64,000 nucleotides of DNA from Thainema sp966674685 (GCA_966674685.1 CBKWJC010000017.1:1-64000), one strand, 5' to 3'; shown: positions 16,622-25,649, numbered from the stretch's first letter. Made by a program: numbers and translations. The notes: generated from the sequence alone by a model not told the origin.

Positions 16622-17539
16622 ATGGCCGTTTCAAGTTCTCCGCCGCCGAGTTCTCAAGCCGAAAGCTGGTTTGCGATCGCAAAATATCGCTTATCGAAGC
16701 TGATTCAGCCGCTGGTGTTACTCGCCCCGGCGGGACTGTGGCTGTTTCTGCTGCTGGTGCTGCCCACGGTGCTGATTTTAGATATCAGCTTGGTGCCGGG
16801 GCTACGGCCTGGATTACCCACCAATGGCTACGGCATCGGCAACTACCTGCAAATTTTGCAGCCTGTTTACATGCGGGTAATTGTGCGATCGCTCTACTTT
16901 GCGATCGGCACCACGCTGATTTGCCTGCTTTTGGGGTTTCCGGTCGCTTACTGGATCGCAATCATGGCTCCCAAGCGCTGGCAAAATCTGCTGCTGGTTG
17001 GCTTTATCCTGCCGCTGTGGACATCGTCACTGCTGCGAGCCTACGCCTGGATCAGCATTCTGCGACCAAGCGGTGTGTTGAATACGGTCTTGAGCACGCT
17101 CCACCTGCCGACTCAGGATTTGCTCAACCGCGAGGCCGCCGTGCTTATCGGCATGACCTACAGTTTTTTGCCCTACATGGTGCTGATTCTGTACGCTTCG
17201 CTAGAGAAACTAGATCGGCGGCTGCTGGAAGCCGCGGCTGATTTAGGGGCAACGCCGACTCAAACCTTTTGTAAGGTTACGATCCCACAAACGCTGCCGG
17301 GCATTGCGGCAGGCAGCTTACTCGTTTTCATCACTAGTCTGAGTGATTTTGTGGTGCCGGAGCTGCTGGGTGGTGCCTCCAGCATGACCATTTCGCGCCT
17401 AATCTATAACCAATTCCTTGGCCAAACCCGCAATTGGGGCTTTGGCTCATCCCTCAGCATGGTGCTAATTTTTGCCGTCAGCATTGCGATCGCACTTCTC
17501 CTCAAATACGGCAGTCGCGATCCCGAAGCCCTGTCGTAG
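16622..17539 (+). CDS. potB: Spermidine/putrescine ABC transporter permease B
   Basis: About 305 residues from the ATG at 16622, with AGGTGA five bases upstream; the TTG at 16595 is less likely. Six membrane helices are visible, with the BPD_transp EAA loop EAAADLGATPTQTFCKVTIPQTLPG near residues 210-235, where PotA docks. It forms half of the polyamine channel. It follows potD by 66 bp. A short block of dispersed repeats separates it from potC. Confidence 0.93.
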   Translation: MAVSSSPPPSSQAESWFAIAKYRLSKLIQPLVLLAPAGLWLFLLLVLPTVLILDISLVPGLRPGLPTNGYGIGNYLQILQPVYMRVIVRSLYFAIGTTLICLLLGFPVAYWIAIMAPKRWQNLLLVGFILPLWTSSLLRAYAWISILRPSGVLNTVLSTLHLPTQDLLNREAAVLIGMTYSFLPYMVLILYASLEKLDRRLLEAAADLGATPTQTFCKVTIPQTLPGIAAGSLLVFITSLSDFVVPELLGGASSMTISRLIYNQFLGQTRNWGFGSSLSMVLIFAVSIAIALLLKYGSRDPEALS

Positions 17540-17582
17540 TGCAGGGTTGTTTTATGTTTGTCGAAGAATATCTACAAGTACG

Positions 17583-17690
17583 ACGTTACGTAAGGGCGTT
17601 AGCGAAGCCATCCCGAAGGGCTATATGGCCATTGTCTCTACCAAGACGTTACGTAAGGGCGAATGGCCATTCGCCCCTACCAAGCGCTGT
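17583..17690. repeat. Repeat block between potB and potC
   Basis: It contains two copies of GACGTTACGTAAGGGCG (about 17582 and 17644), the common cyanobacterial motif GCGAAGCCATCCCGAAGGG, and the palindrome GGGCGAATGGCCATTCGCCC (about 17657-17676). The same palindrome recurs at about 33269-33288. The block lies inside an operon and reaches to within about 15-25 bp of the potC start. Confidence 0.65.
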
Positions 17691-17704
17691 TTACCAGTAA
17701 CCCC

Positions 17705-18535
17705 ATGAATACATCGCACACCCCTGCAAAACCGATTAAGTTTACTTCTACTCGGCAGCTACCCACCTGGCAAGCGGCCTTCACGCTGCTGATGTTTGGC
17801 TTCATGTATATCCCGATTCTGGTGCTGGCGGTTTACAGCTTCAACGAGTCCCGCTATAGCGCCAACTGGGAAGGTTTGAGCCTGCGCTGGTACGCCAAGC
17901 TGTTCAGCGACACCCGCTTACTCTCCGCCCTACAAGATAGCCTCACCGTTGCGTTTACAGCCGTAGCTGCCTCGGCAGTACTGGGTACCCTGATGGCCGT
18001 TGGCTTAGCCCGTTACCGTTTCCCTGGCAAAAAGCTCTACCAGGGCATTTCCTACCTGCCGCTGATTATTCCTGATATTGCGATCGCAGTTGCAACGCTG
18101 GTTTTCCTGGCCTCAATTGCCATTCCCCTCAGCATTTGGACGATTATTGCCGCACACATGGTGTTCTGCATTGCCTACACTGCCGTTGTCGTCTCCGCTC
18201 GACTGGCGGGACTCGATCCGAATTTGGAAGAAGCGGCGCTTGATTTAGGTGCGACACCAGCGCAGGCATTTATCAGGGTACTATTGCCCCAGTTATTACC
18301 TGCCATCGTCTCAGGCTGTTTGCTCTCGTTTGTTCTCAGTATGGACGACCTGCTGATTTCCAGCTTCACGGCAGGAGGCGGAGCCAATCCGCTACCAATT
18401 GAAATCTTCAGCCGCATTCGCACAGGCGTTAAACCCGATATCAATGCCCTGAGTGTCTTGTTAATTATCGTGTCCGGCCTAGTCGCGTTTATCGCCGAAT
18501 ATGTCCGCTATCGCAGCCAGCAGCAGCGAACTTGA
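17705..18535 (+). CDS. potC: Spermidine/putrescine ABC transporter permease C
   Basis: About 276 residues from the ATG at 17705 (MNTSHTPAKPIKF). An in-frame ATG at 17663 lies within the repeat palindrome and is probably not the start. Six membrane helices are present with the EAA loop EAALDLGATPAQAFIRVLLPQLLPA near 190-215. It pairs with PotB. No good ribosome-binding site precedes the ATG, possibly because the repeat block replaced the original leader. It ends the operon before a strong terminator. Confidence 0.92.
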   Translation: MNTSHTPAKPIKFTSTRQLPTWQAAFTLLMFGFMYIPILVLAVYSFNESRYSANWEGLSLRWYAKLFSDTRLLSALQDSLTVAFTAVAASAVLGTLMAVGLARYRFPGKKLYQGISYLPLIIPDIAIAVATLVFLASIAIPLSIWTIIAAHMVFCIAYTAVVVSARLAGLDPNLEEAALDLGATPAQAFIRVLLPQLLPAIVSGCLLSFVLSMDDLLISSFTAGGGANPLPIEIFSRIRTGVKPDINALSVLLIIVSGLVAFIAEYVRYRSQQQRT

Positions 18536-18552
18536 ATTAACTTAATTAACCT

Positions 18553-18597
18553 AAAACAGAAGGATATCGCCGCATTGCAGCGATATCCTTCTGTTTT
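18553..18597. terminator. Bidirectional terminator after potC
   Basis: A perfect 18-bp inverted repeat (AAAACAGAAGGATATCGC at 18553-18570 and its complement at 18580-18597). The 9-nt loop is CGCATTGCA, and A- and T-runs flank the stem. The loop sequence resembles that of the family B elements. Confidence 0.8.
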
Positions 18598-18725
18598 GGG
18601 GATTAGAACCTGGATTGTGCAGAATCGTGCAGTTTCTTTAAGAATCATAGTGATTTAGCGATTTACCTCCTAAAGCGGGCATTCTACAGCTATCTCTTTA
18701 TCCCTTTGCCTGTAGGTAAATCAAC

Positions 18726-19052
18726 ATGAACCAACGCATCATTCTAACCACGTTAGAAGGTGTTCCCGGACGGCAGACAATTCAGCATTTGGGGCTGGTA
18801 CAGGGCAGCACCGTCCGCGCTAAACACATTGGTAAAGATATTTTGGCCGGATTCAAAAATATGGTCGGTGGTGAGCTGAAGAGCTATACCGAACTGCTGC
18901 AAGAAGCGCGTCAGGAAGCGACCGATCGGATGGTGCAGCAGGCGACCCAAATGGGGGCAAATGCTGTCGTTAACGTGCGTTTTGCCACCTCTTCTGTGGC
19001 CCAAGGTGCGGCTGAACTGTTTGCCTATGGCACAGCGGTGCGAGTGGAGTAG
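18726..19052 (+). CDS. YbjQ/UPF0145 family protein
   Basis: 108 residues covering the whole UPF0145 fold: LTTLEGVPGRQTIQHLGLVQGSTV, then the conserved SYTELLQEARQEATDRMVQQA helix and the MGANAVVNVRF strand. These small soluble proteins form oligomers and are sometimes called heavy-metal-binding, but their function is not settled. A paralogue follows only 8 bp downstream, so the two are probably co-transcribed and may form hetero-oligomers. Confidence 0.88.
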   Translation: MNQRIILTTLEGVPGRQTIQHLGLVQGSTVRAKHIGKDILAGFKNMVGGELKSYTELLQEARQEATDRMVQQATQMGANAVVNVRFATSSVAQGAAELFAYGTAVRVE

Positions 19053-19060
19053 TTTGCTCT

Positions 19061-19498
19061 ATGGAATACCTTGTTTTTCTCGGTTTGCTTGCCTTGGGGT
19101 TCTTTGCCGGACGCTACTTTGAGCAGCAGCACTATCAGGAAATCTACGCCCGAGAGCACCAAACTCAGAGCGTGCCTGTTTTTAACCTATCTGCTAGTCA
19201 TATGCTGCCCCACGCTCAAGAATCAGAGCTATTTGTTGGCAGCGTTGTCATTTCTAGCGACTACTTCAAAACCTTTGCGGGCTGGCTGATGAGCCTGTTT
19301 GGTGGCCGATTATCGGTCTACGAAACGTTGGTAGATCGCGCCCGTCGGGAAGCCATTCTCCGCATGAAAGAAGATGCGATCGCATGGGGTGCTAAGCAGG
19401 TTTTGAATGTGCGCCTGGAAACTTCCTGCATGAATACGGAGTCGCAGAATGGGATCGTTTCGATTGAGGTGATTGCGTATGGGACGGGGATTCGGTGA
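19061..19498 (+). CDS. Membrane-anchored YbjQ/UPF0145 paralogue
   Basis: 145 residues. An N-terminal membrane helix (YLVFLGLLALGFFAGRYF, 3-20) precedes a UPF0145-like domain with LSVYETLVDRARREAILRMKEDA and GAKQVLNVRLETS. The domain is more diverged than its upstream partner, with KTFAGWLMSLFGGRL in place of the usual NMVGGEL region. The tandem arrangement suggests one soluble and one membrane-tethered subunit. Function unknown. Confidence 0.8.
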   Translation: MEYLVFLGLLALGFFAGRYFEQQHYQEIYAREHQTQSVPVFNLSASHMLPHAQESELFVGSVVISSDYFKTFAGWLMSLFGGRLSVYETLVDRARREAILRMKEDAIAWGAKQVLNVRLETSCMNTESQNGIVSIEVIAYGTGIR

Positions 19499-19639
19499 TA
19501 GTGCGTGCTTGATTGGTTAATGGTTTAGGGATGTTTGGTGGCGTTGACTACGTTACGAAATATATCTCAAACTGCGATCGCACCCGGAATTCTTAACTAT
19601 AACTATGGTCGCCTGCTCTGCTGATTCAGTTCGAAGTTC

Positions 19640-20866
19640 ATGGATGCGATTAAATTCAACATTGATACTTGGTTGAAGACCAGTACCGCTCAGGGTTCTG
19701 CTCTACCTGACGATCAGCGCCAGTTCATTGAAGCTCGCACGGTTTTGCCGTTAGCGGCCTACAGTGATGCGGGCAACAACCACTACAAAATCACCCTGGG
19801 AACAAACGCGCAGGGACAGCAGATTTTCTACAAAGGGCGCAACACTTGGTATGTCTATCAGCCTGCGGTCGAAATTTTCCGGGTTGCCACGGTTGATCCC
19901 TATTCCATCCTGGTAACGGCAAATACCTGGTTTAAGCAAACCGCTGCCCAGGCATCGACTCTGCCAGATAGTCAAAAGGTTTATGTAGAATCTGGCTCAA
20001 CCTTTCCGATTGCGGCCTTTGCGTTTGAGCAGAACCACGTCAAGTTCACGCTGGGCAAGGATCAAGTCGGTCAGCAAGTTTTTCTGAAAGGTCGTAATAC
20101 TTGGTACGCCTACGATCCACATGTAGACGTACTGCGTAATGATGTGCCGCTGTTTGATTACGGACTCAGGTTCAAAACCGACACCTGGCTGAAGCAAAGT
20201 ACCGCTCAGGCTGCCAGCCTATCCGATAGCCAGAAGCAGTTTATTGAAGGTGGCACAATCCTCCCGCTAGCCGCCTTTGAGCCGCAGTTTCTTCACCTCA
20301 AGGTGACATTTGGCCAAAATGCCCAAGGTGAGCAGGTGGAGTTCAAAGGGCGCAATACGTGGTACGTGTATGAGCCAACGGTTGAGGTGCTGCACAATAA
20401 CCAGTCGTTTGATGCAACCACATCGATTAATGCCAAAGGCTTGCGGCTAATTAAATCGTTTGAAGGATTGAGACTGACGGCTTATCGCGATCCAGTTGGT
20501 GTCTGGACAATTGGCTACGGCACCACCCGAGGGGTTTATCCCGGTATGCAAATCACTGAAGCTCAGGCGGAGCAACTGCTGCGGAAAGATGTAGAACGGT
20601 TTGAAGCGGCAGTTCGGCAACTGGTGACGGTGCCGCTGGATGCAGATGAATTTTCGGCGCTGGTTTCGTTTGCCTACAACGTGGGTGAGGGCGCACTGGC
20701 AAATTCTACGCTGCTGCGAAAACTGAATCAGGGTGATCGCGAAGGGGCATCCAATGAGTTTTTGCGCTGGGTGAATGCGGGCGGGCGAGTCCTACCCGGT
20801 CTAGAACGGCGACGCAAGGCAGAACGTGCCTTGTTTAGAGGTGAGGACTTTACGGTATTTCTCTAG
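19640..20866 (+). CDS. GH24 (T4-type) lysozyme with three N-terminal repeats
   Basis: 408 residues. The C-terminal domain (about 266-402) is a phage-type lysozyme. E275, D284 and T290 have exactly the E-x8-D-x5-T spacing of the T4 lysozyme triad, and the downstream SFAYNVGEGAL and FLRWVNAGGRVLPGLERRR are conserved. It should cleave the NAM-NAG bond of peptidoglycan. The N-terminal 250 residues are three repeats of about 75 residues (6-80, 89-165, 175-251). Each has DTWLK-STAQ, a DSQK-FIE stretch and KGRNTWYVY, and they probably bind a wall polymer or surface. No signal peptide or holin is seen, so how it reaches the wall is unclear. It may be a domesticated phage endolysin. Confidence 0.9.
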   Translation: MDAIKFNIDTWLKTSTAQGSALPDDQRQFIEARTVLPLAAYSDAGNNHYKITLGTNAQGQQIFYKGRNTWYVYQPAVEIFRVATVDPYSILVTANTWFKQTAAQASTLPDSQKVYVESGSTFPIAAFAFEQNHVKFTLGKDQVGQQVFLKGRNTWYAYDPHVDVLRNDVPLFDYGLRFKTDTWLKQSTAQAASLSDSQKQFIEGGTILPLAAFEPQFLHLKVTFGQNAQGEQVEFKGRNTWYVYEPTVEVLHNNQSFDATTSINAKGLRLIKSFEGLRLTAYRDPVGVWTIGYGTTRGVYPGMQITEAQAEQLLRKDVERFEAAVRQLVTVPLDADEFSALVSFAYNVGEGALANSTLLRKLNQGDREGASNEFLRWVNAGGRVLPGLERRRKAERALFRGEDFTVFL

Positions 20867-20894
20867 TTCCACGGTACGCTGTAGGCGATGGGCA

Positions 20895-21242
20895 TCAGAT
20901 GGAGTCAAATGCGCTGTCGAGGGGGTGGCCGCGATCGCAATACATGCAGCGATGATGGCGCTTGCTCAGCGGACGATGACATTCAAGACAATAGCTGACC
21001 TGCTTATTGCGCTTGCCGTCAAGCTTGCCGTCTTCCAAGTCAATTTCATGCACCTTCTCGATCAGCATATCTTCAGTAACGTTGGTGCGCTCTTGCAGCA
21101 GTTCCCACATGGCCTGACAGATGAGCGACAGGCTATCGACGCGGTTTTCTAAATCCTGCATTTGAGCAGAGAGCCGACTGACATTGCGTTCGGCCCGAGC
21201 CGTTGACAAGTTGGTAGAGGAGAGACGGTGAGAGTAAGACAT
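20895..21242 (-). CDS. Coiled-coil protein with C-terminal zinc ribbon, 115 aa
   Basis: Not assignable to a named family. Residues 18-55 look helical and coiled coil (RLSAQMQDLENRVDSLSLICQAMWELL). The C-terminal part has CLECHRPLSKRHHRCMYC, a C-X2-C-X11-C-X2-C zinc-ribbon pattern. It is likely a small nucleic-acid- or protein-binding factor, by inference only. It is convergent with the lysozyme gene, 28 bp away. A repeat element lies upstream at 21290. Confidence 0.7.
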   Translation of the reverse strand: MSYSHRLSSTNLSTARAERNVSRLSAQMQDLENRVDSLSLICQAMWELLQERTNVTEDMLIEKVHEIDLEDGKLDGKRNKQVSYCLECHRPLSKRHHRCMYCDRGHPLDSAFDSI

Positions 21243-21289
21243 AGGTTTAGCAGCTTGATGGTAGTGAATTAGTGGAGCAACCTCACTTG

Positions 21290-21395
21290 TGTAGCCGTCG
21301 CCATTTGAGTTGAGATGTTTACAAAATCCAACATTTGAGCGTTTGAGCGTCTTTAAAATTTTCCAACGTTCAAACTAAAATGACCATTGCTGTAG
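21290..21395. mobile_element. MITE-like element, TATAGCCGTCGCC family, copy 1
   Basis: About 106 bp with inverted ends: TGTAGCCGTCGCCATTTGAG at the left, and TGACCATTGCTGTAG at the right, which is roughly its complement. The same ends and length occur at 38303-38407. No ORF is inside. It lies upstream of the 115-aa gene. Confidence 0.55.
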
Positions 21396-21533
21396 TCGGT
21401 TAACCCTCAATTGGTTTCTCAATTGGTTTCAATAGTCTCAAACCAGACTTCGTATCAAGTGGTGATATGAAGTCCTACAAATGTTCAATTCATCGATCCG
21501 TATGTCTACGGAAAATGTACCCGCACGGGGACT

Positions 21534-22313
21534 CTAGGTTTTCAAGGTATTCAATAAGCCTGAGGCCACTACACTGAGCGGAATTAACTCTGCTGCCCGC
21601 CCAAATTTAGGACTCTCGGCATCCACAAAGCGATCGAGATCGATGCCCGGATGCCAATGAGAACCATCTGGCAATATAGTTTGCTCATCGAATTTGGCTC
21701 GATGCAGTTCAGTCTGTAGCAAGTTGGCCTCAGTCAGATTGGCACTTCGCAAATCGGCCTCCTGCAAATCGACCCCTTCTAGATCGGCTCCTTGCAGATT
21801 GGCTGTCTTTAAGCTGGCTCGACGTAATACCCCATTGCGGAGATTGGTGTAACTCAGGTTTGCGCCACTCAGATGGGCTTCAAACAGGTCAACCTCTTGC
21901 ATATCGGCTTCACTCAAATCTGCTCCTTCCAAATGCACCTCATACAGCCAGGCTCCCGGCAGCAGGTTTTGGCGGCGCATCTGGTCTAAAATTTTTTGTC
22001 GAATGGCGGGCCGAGTGGTGAGCTTGAGCCGATCGGCAAACTGATCGCGGCGGCGCATCCGTTCCCGGTCGAGCCGATCCACTTCGTCGCGCTTTTGATA
22101 AATCACTAGTTCGACCAGCAGGATAGTGACCGCTGCGCCGAGCATCTCAGTTCCGACATCCTGTAGCCAACCGACCCACCAGAGCATGGCGTTTCCGGTA
22201 CCGCTGATAGAGAATGACCAATAACCTGAAACAAAAGCTGCGATCGCAAGTCCCAGCGCGATGGTGAGACCAAGTTTGCGTAAGTTACGATTAGGTTGCG
22301 TTGGATAGGACAT
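21534..22313 (-). CDS. Pentapeptide-repeat membrane protein
   Basis: 259 residues. Two membrane helices lie at about 13-33 and 57-73, followed by a basic cytoplasmic linker (RDEVDRLDRERMRRRDQF). Pentapeptide repeats of the A(D/N)LXX type span about 128-205 (GADLSEADMQEVDLFEAHL and onward), predicting a right-handed beta-helix. Many such proteins exist in cyanobacteria with no known role. The membrane anchor suggests a scaffold at the plasma or thylakoid membrane. It is divergent from glcF. Confidence 0.85.
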   Translation of the reverse strand: MSYPTQPNRNLRKLGLTIALGLAIAAFVSGYWSFSISGTGNAMLWWVGWLQDVGTEMLGAAVTILLVELVIYQKRDEVDRLDRERMRRRDQFADRLKLTTRPAIRQKILDQMRRQNLLPGAWLYEVHLEGADLSEADMQEVDLFEAHLSGANLSYTNLRNGVLRRASLKTANLQGADLEGVDLQEADLRSANLTEANLLQTELHRAKFDEQTILPDGSHWHPGIDLDRFVDAESPKFGRAAELIPLSVVASGLLNTLKT

Positions 22314-22499
22314 AAATATGCTGATACTGAATCAATTCGGAGCCGAAGTGAGACGCAATGGAGATCATTAAGATTCCGGCGCGAACCCGAATGACTTTTC
22401 TCTACACTGTAATAAGGACAACGGTTCAGCGTGCTCATCCCCAAAGTAGGGATTGCGTTTATCCAAAGAGCGATTTAAAAACTGCTACCCGCCATTTGT

Positions 22500-23876
22500 A
22501 TGCAAACGTCTGATCAATCCACCAGTATCCCGGCCCAGAAGCTTGATACTCGTCTCGAAAGCAACTACTTTCCCAAATTCGACGACAGCCATCCGCCGGA
22601 GCAGAGCTTAATTGATGCCTGTGTCCACTGCGGCTTTTGCCTCACCACCTGCCCCAGCTATCGCGTGATTGGCAAAGAAACGGATTCACCGAGGGGCCGC
22701 ATTTATCTAATGGATGCGATTAACAAGGGTGATGCGCCGCTGTCTGATGCGTCAGTGGAGCATTTTGACACCTGCTTGGGCTGTCTAGCTTGTACAACTG
22801 CCTGCCCATCAGGGGTGAAATACGATCAGTTGATTGCCGCTATACGACCGCAAATCGAACGCAATCATCGCCGCAACTTAGGTGATACGCTATTCCGCAA
22901 CCTGCTCTTTTCGCTATTTCCCTATCCGGATCGGCTCCGTATCTTGCTGGCTCCTCTGGCGCTGTATCAATACTCAGGATTGTCGCGATTTGTGCAGGCA
23001 ACTGGTCTGCTGGAGCGCATTTCGCCCCGACTGGCTTCGATGGAGGCTCTTTTGCCCACCATTACGGCAAAATCATTTCAGGATAATTTACCAGAAGTCA
23101 TTCCCGCTCAGGGGGAGCAGCGCTATCGGGTGGGAATGATTTTGGGCTGTGTGCAGCGGCTGTTTTTCTCGGATGTGAATGAAGCAACGGCGCGGGTGCT
23201 ATCCGCCAATGGTTGCGAAGTGGTGATTCCCAAGTCGCAGGGCTGCTGTTCGGCTCTACCTGCCCACCAAGGCCAGGAAAATCAGGCTCAAGCCTTGGCC
23301 CGACAGATGATCGACAGTTTTGCTGATGCAGGAGTGGACTACATCATTATCAATGCGGCTGGCTGCGGTCATACGCTGAAGGAATATCACCACATTCTGG
23401 CCAATGATCCAGCGTATGCTGAGCGGGCCAAGGTGTTTGTGTCCAAAGTGCGGGATGCTCAAGAATTCCTGGCCGAAGTGGGGCTAACTGCGACCCTCAA
23501 CCCGCTGACCAATGGCGGTTTACCAATGGTGTACCAGGATGCTTGCCATCTCCTGCACGGGCAAAAAATCAGTGTTCAGCCCCGCCAGCTTTTGCAGCAG
23601 ATTCCGGGCGTACAGTTGCGGGAACCAATTGATGCAGCGCTGTGCTGCGGCAGTGCAGGGGTGTATAACATGCTGCAACCTGAAGTTGCGGCGGAACTGG
23701 GCCAGCAAAAGGCGATGAATCTAGCTAATACAGGCGCAAAGCTGATTGTTTCTGCCAATCCTGGCTGCTCGCTGCAAATTCTCAAGCATCTCGAACAGCA
23801 GGGGCAGGTGATACCGCTGAGGCATCCGATGCAGCTGCTTGATTTGTCGATTCGGGGGGAGAAGTTGTCGGTTTGA
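22500..23876 (+). CDS. glcF: Glycolate oxidase iron-sulfur subunit
   Basis: 458 residues. Two [4Fe-4S] motifs are present: C41-X2-C44-X2-C47-X3-C51 and C92-X2-C95-X2-C98-X3-C102. Two CCG-type cysteine-rich domains follow (GCCSALPAHQG near 250 and LCCGSAGVYN near 382). GlcF passes electrons from the glycolate-oxidising GlcD subunit to the membrane in photorespiration. glcD is not adjacent, which is common in cyanobacteria. Related CCG proteins exist, such as LutA or GlpC, but the double ferredoxin plus double CCG layout and length fit GlcF best. Confidence 0.9.
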   Translation: MQTSDQSTSIPAQKLDTRLESNYFPKFDDSHPPEQSLIDACVHCGFCLTTCPSYRVIGKETDSPRGRIYLMDAINKGDAPLSDASVEHFDTCLGCLACTTACPSGVKYDQLIAAIRPQIERNHRRNLGDTLFRNLLFSLFPYPDRLRILLAPLALYQYSGLSRFVQATGLLERISPRLASMEALLPTITAKSFQDNLPEVIPAQGEQRYRVGMILGCVQRLFFSDVNEATARVLSANGCEVVIPKSQGCCSALPAHQGQENQAQALARQMIDSFADAGVDYIIINAAGCGHTLKEYHHILANDPAYAERAKVFVSKVRDAQEFLAEVGLTATLNPLTNGGLPMVYQDACHLLHGQKISVQPRQLLQQIPGVQLREPIDAALCCGSAGVYNMLQPEVAAELGQQKAMNLANTGAKLIVSANPGCSLQILKHLEQQGQVIPLRHPMQLLDLSIRGEKLSV

Positions 23877-24282
23877 GTGAGGGATGGGCATGGGTGGATG
23901 GAGTTTTGAGTTTTGAGTTGTAGGGTCTGTTGAGTGAAGCGAAACGCACTGGGAGGGCCGTAAGCGCTGTAAAAGACTGTAAAGGGAGTCGAGGAAATCA
24001 GGACAGGTCGAGTGAAGGTGCGGTGAAGCGCGATCGCACGTATTGCTCTTGTTGTCGTTGTTGGGTGGAGTGTTTGGGGCAGACTTTTCTCTTCTTAGCT
24101 TTAGTGCAGGATGTGGGGTATGAATGGTGATGCGGGGGCGGTGCATCACCATTCATACTTAAAATCAGCAATCCCAAAGATGTGCTTATGGGGTAGTTGG
24201 TCTGTTTGGCAAGTCTGCTGATAAGATTGTTCAAAATATTGCGGTTAGCAATATTGCAGTCGGCTAGAGAGGAGAACAGCAA
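23877..24282. other. Spacer with hairpin and dispersed repeat fragments
   Basis: No real gene is seen. The motif CTGTAAAGGGAGTCGAGG at about 23980 recurs at about 50930 and 50985. A perfect 16-bp inverted repeat (GTATGAATGGTGATGC at 24118-24133, GCATCACCATTCATAC at 24143-24158) could end transcription from glcF, although its T-run is weak. Confidence 0.55.
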
Positions 24283-24729
24283 GTGAATGCAGCCGAAAAA
24301 GCGACAAACTTTGAGGTTGCCGGAAAAATCGCGGCTATTGTCAACCTGTTTAAGGCCGAATTTCCGCCAATTCGTGCTGACCTCAAGCCGTGGATGAATG
24401 ACCCTGAAACGCTGGATCTCGTCGATCCAGACTCGATTGATATTGGATTTCACTTTCCAGGCTATAGCCGCTCATTTCAAAGCCGCAGCATTTTGATTCA
24501 AATTCGCTTCCATGAAGATCCGCTGGTCAAAACCTATCGGGCAGTTGGAATTGAAGCGATTGGCTTTACCCACGCTGGCAAACAGTGGCGCTTCTCAACG
24601 ATTGAAAACTGGGATTTTGTCGGCGAAACCTGTCCGGGCGATGAAGGGCGCGATCGCTTGAAGTATTTGTGCCGCAGCATCATGGAAATCTTCAACGGCT
24701 CAGAGCTGGCATCTGGCACCAACGGATAA
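24283..24729 (+). CDS. Conserved hypothetical protein, 148 aa
   Basis: It starts with GTG, preceded by AGAGGAGAA at a good distance. The protein is soluble, with a helical N-terminus and a beta-rich centre (IDIGFHFPGYSRSF, SILIQIRFHEDPL, AVGIEAIGFTHAGKQWRFSTIENWDF). It is not recognised; the look is of a cyanobacterium-specific family. Only 4 bp separate its stop from the EamA transporter gene, so the two are probably translated from one message. Confidence 0.7.
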   Translation: MNAAEKATNFEVAGKIAAIVNLFKAEFPPIRADLKPWMNDPETLDLVDPDSIDIGFHFPGYSRSFQSRSILIQIRFHEDPLVKTYRAVGIEAIGFTHAGKQWRFSTIENWDFVGETCPGDEGRDRLKYLCRSIMEIFNGSELASGTNG

Positions 24730-24733
24730 AAAT

Positions 24734-25612
24734 ATGTCTCCAATTCATCAACTGCTGCGACGGGTAGCCTTGCCGCCAACCGGACTCGTTTTACTGTCGA
24801 TTGCCTCTACTCAGATTGGATCTGCGATCGCAAAATCGCTGCTCGACCAAATCACACCTGCGGGCATGGTGCTGCTGCGGGTGGGCTTTGCGGCGGGGCT
24901 GCTGTTGCTTTTGTGGCGTCCCTCGGTGCGGCAGACATTACGCGCTAGAGGCTGGCTGGTCTTGTTCTTCGGTGGATCGCTGGCGCTGATGAATCTGAGC
25001 TTTTATGAAGCGATTGCCCGAATTCCCATCGGCATTGGCGTAGCGCTGGAGTTTATCGGGCCGTTGGGAGTCGCCGTTTGCAATTCTCGTAAACCGCTCG
25101 ATGTGCTGTGGGTGATGCTGGCGGGTTTAGGTATTCTACTGGTCACGCCGATTGGCGGTTTCGACCTGGATTTGGTCGGCATTGGCTTTGCTTTACTGGC
25201 TGGAGCCTTTTGGGCCGCCTATATTATCCTCTCGGCTCGCACCGGGAAAGCCTTACCCGGTGGCGGTGGACTTGCGATCGCAATGATCCTGGGTACGCTG
25301 ATCCTGCTGCCGATTGGCGGTAGCGCAGTTTATCAAGCAATTGACCAACCGTACCTGCTACTGCTGGGCTTCGGCGTCGCCATTCTCTCCTCGGCGATTC
25401 CCTATTCCCTGGAACTGGAAGCGCTGCGAACCCTGCCTGTGCGTGTCTTCGGCATTCTGCTCAGCCTGGAACCAATGATGGCTGCGATCGCAGGCTTTGT
25501 CATCCTAGGCGAAACGCTCAACTTCCGCTCCGGCATCGCAATTGTGCTGGTCACAGTGGCCGCTGCTGGATCTTCGCGATTTAGCGATCGCAAACTGGTA
25601 CCTGATGAATAG
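24734..25612 (+). CDS. EamA/DMT superfamily exporter (RhtA-like)
   Basis: 292 residues with ten membrane helices in two EamA repeats (about 12-135 and 145-285). The region SLEPMMAAIAGFVILGETLNFRSG is the hallmark end of the second EamA unit. RhtA relatives export threonine, homoserine and other amino acids; the substrate here is unknown. It sits directly behind the 148-aa gene. Several HIP1 octamers lie within the coding sequence. Confidence 0.88.
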   Translation: MSPIHQLLRRVALPPTGLVLLSIASTQIGSAIAKSLLDQITPAGMVLLRVGFAAGLLLLLWRPSVRQTLRARGWLVLFFGGSLALMNLSFYEAIARIPIGIGVALEFIGPLGVAVCNSRKPLDVLWVMLAGLGILLVTPIGGFDLDLVGIGFALLAGAFWAAYIILSARTGKALPGGGGLAIAMILGTLILLPIGGSAVYQAIDQPYLLLLGFGVAILSSAIPYSLELEALRTLPVRVFGILLSLEPMMAAIAGFVILGETLNFRSGIAIVLVTVAAAGSSRFSDRKLVPDE

Positions 25613-25649
25613 GGTGAGGAGTGAGAAGTAAGGACTGAAAGCAAAAAAG

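Noticed and set aside
19640..20866. Lysozyme as evidence of a prophage
   Set aside because: No phage structural, integrase, holin or terminase genes are nearby. Only the lysozyme domain is phage-like.
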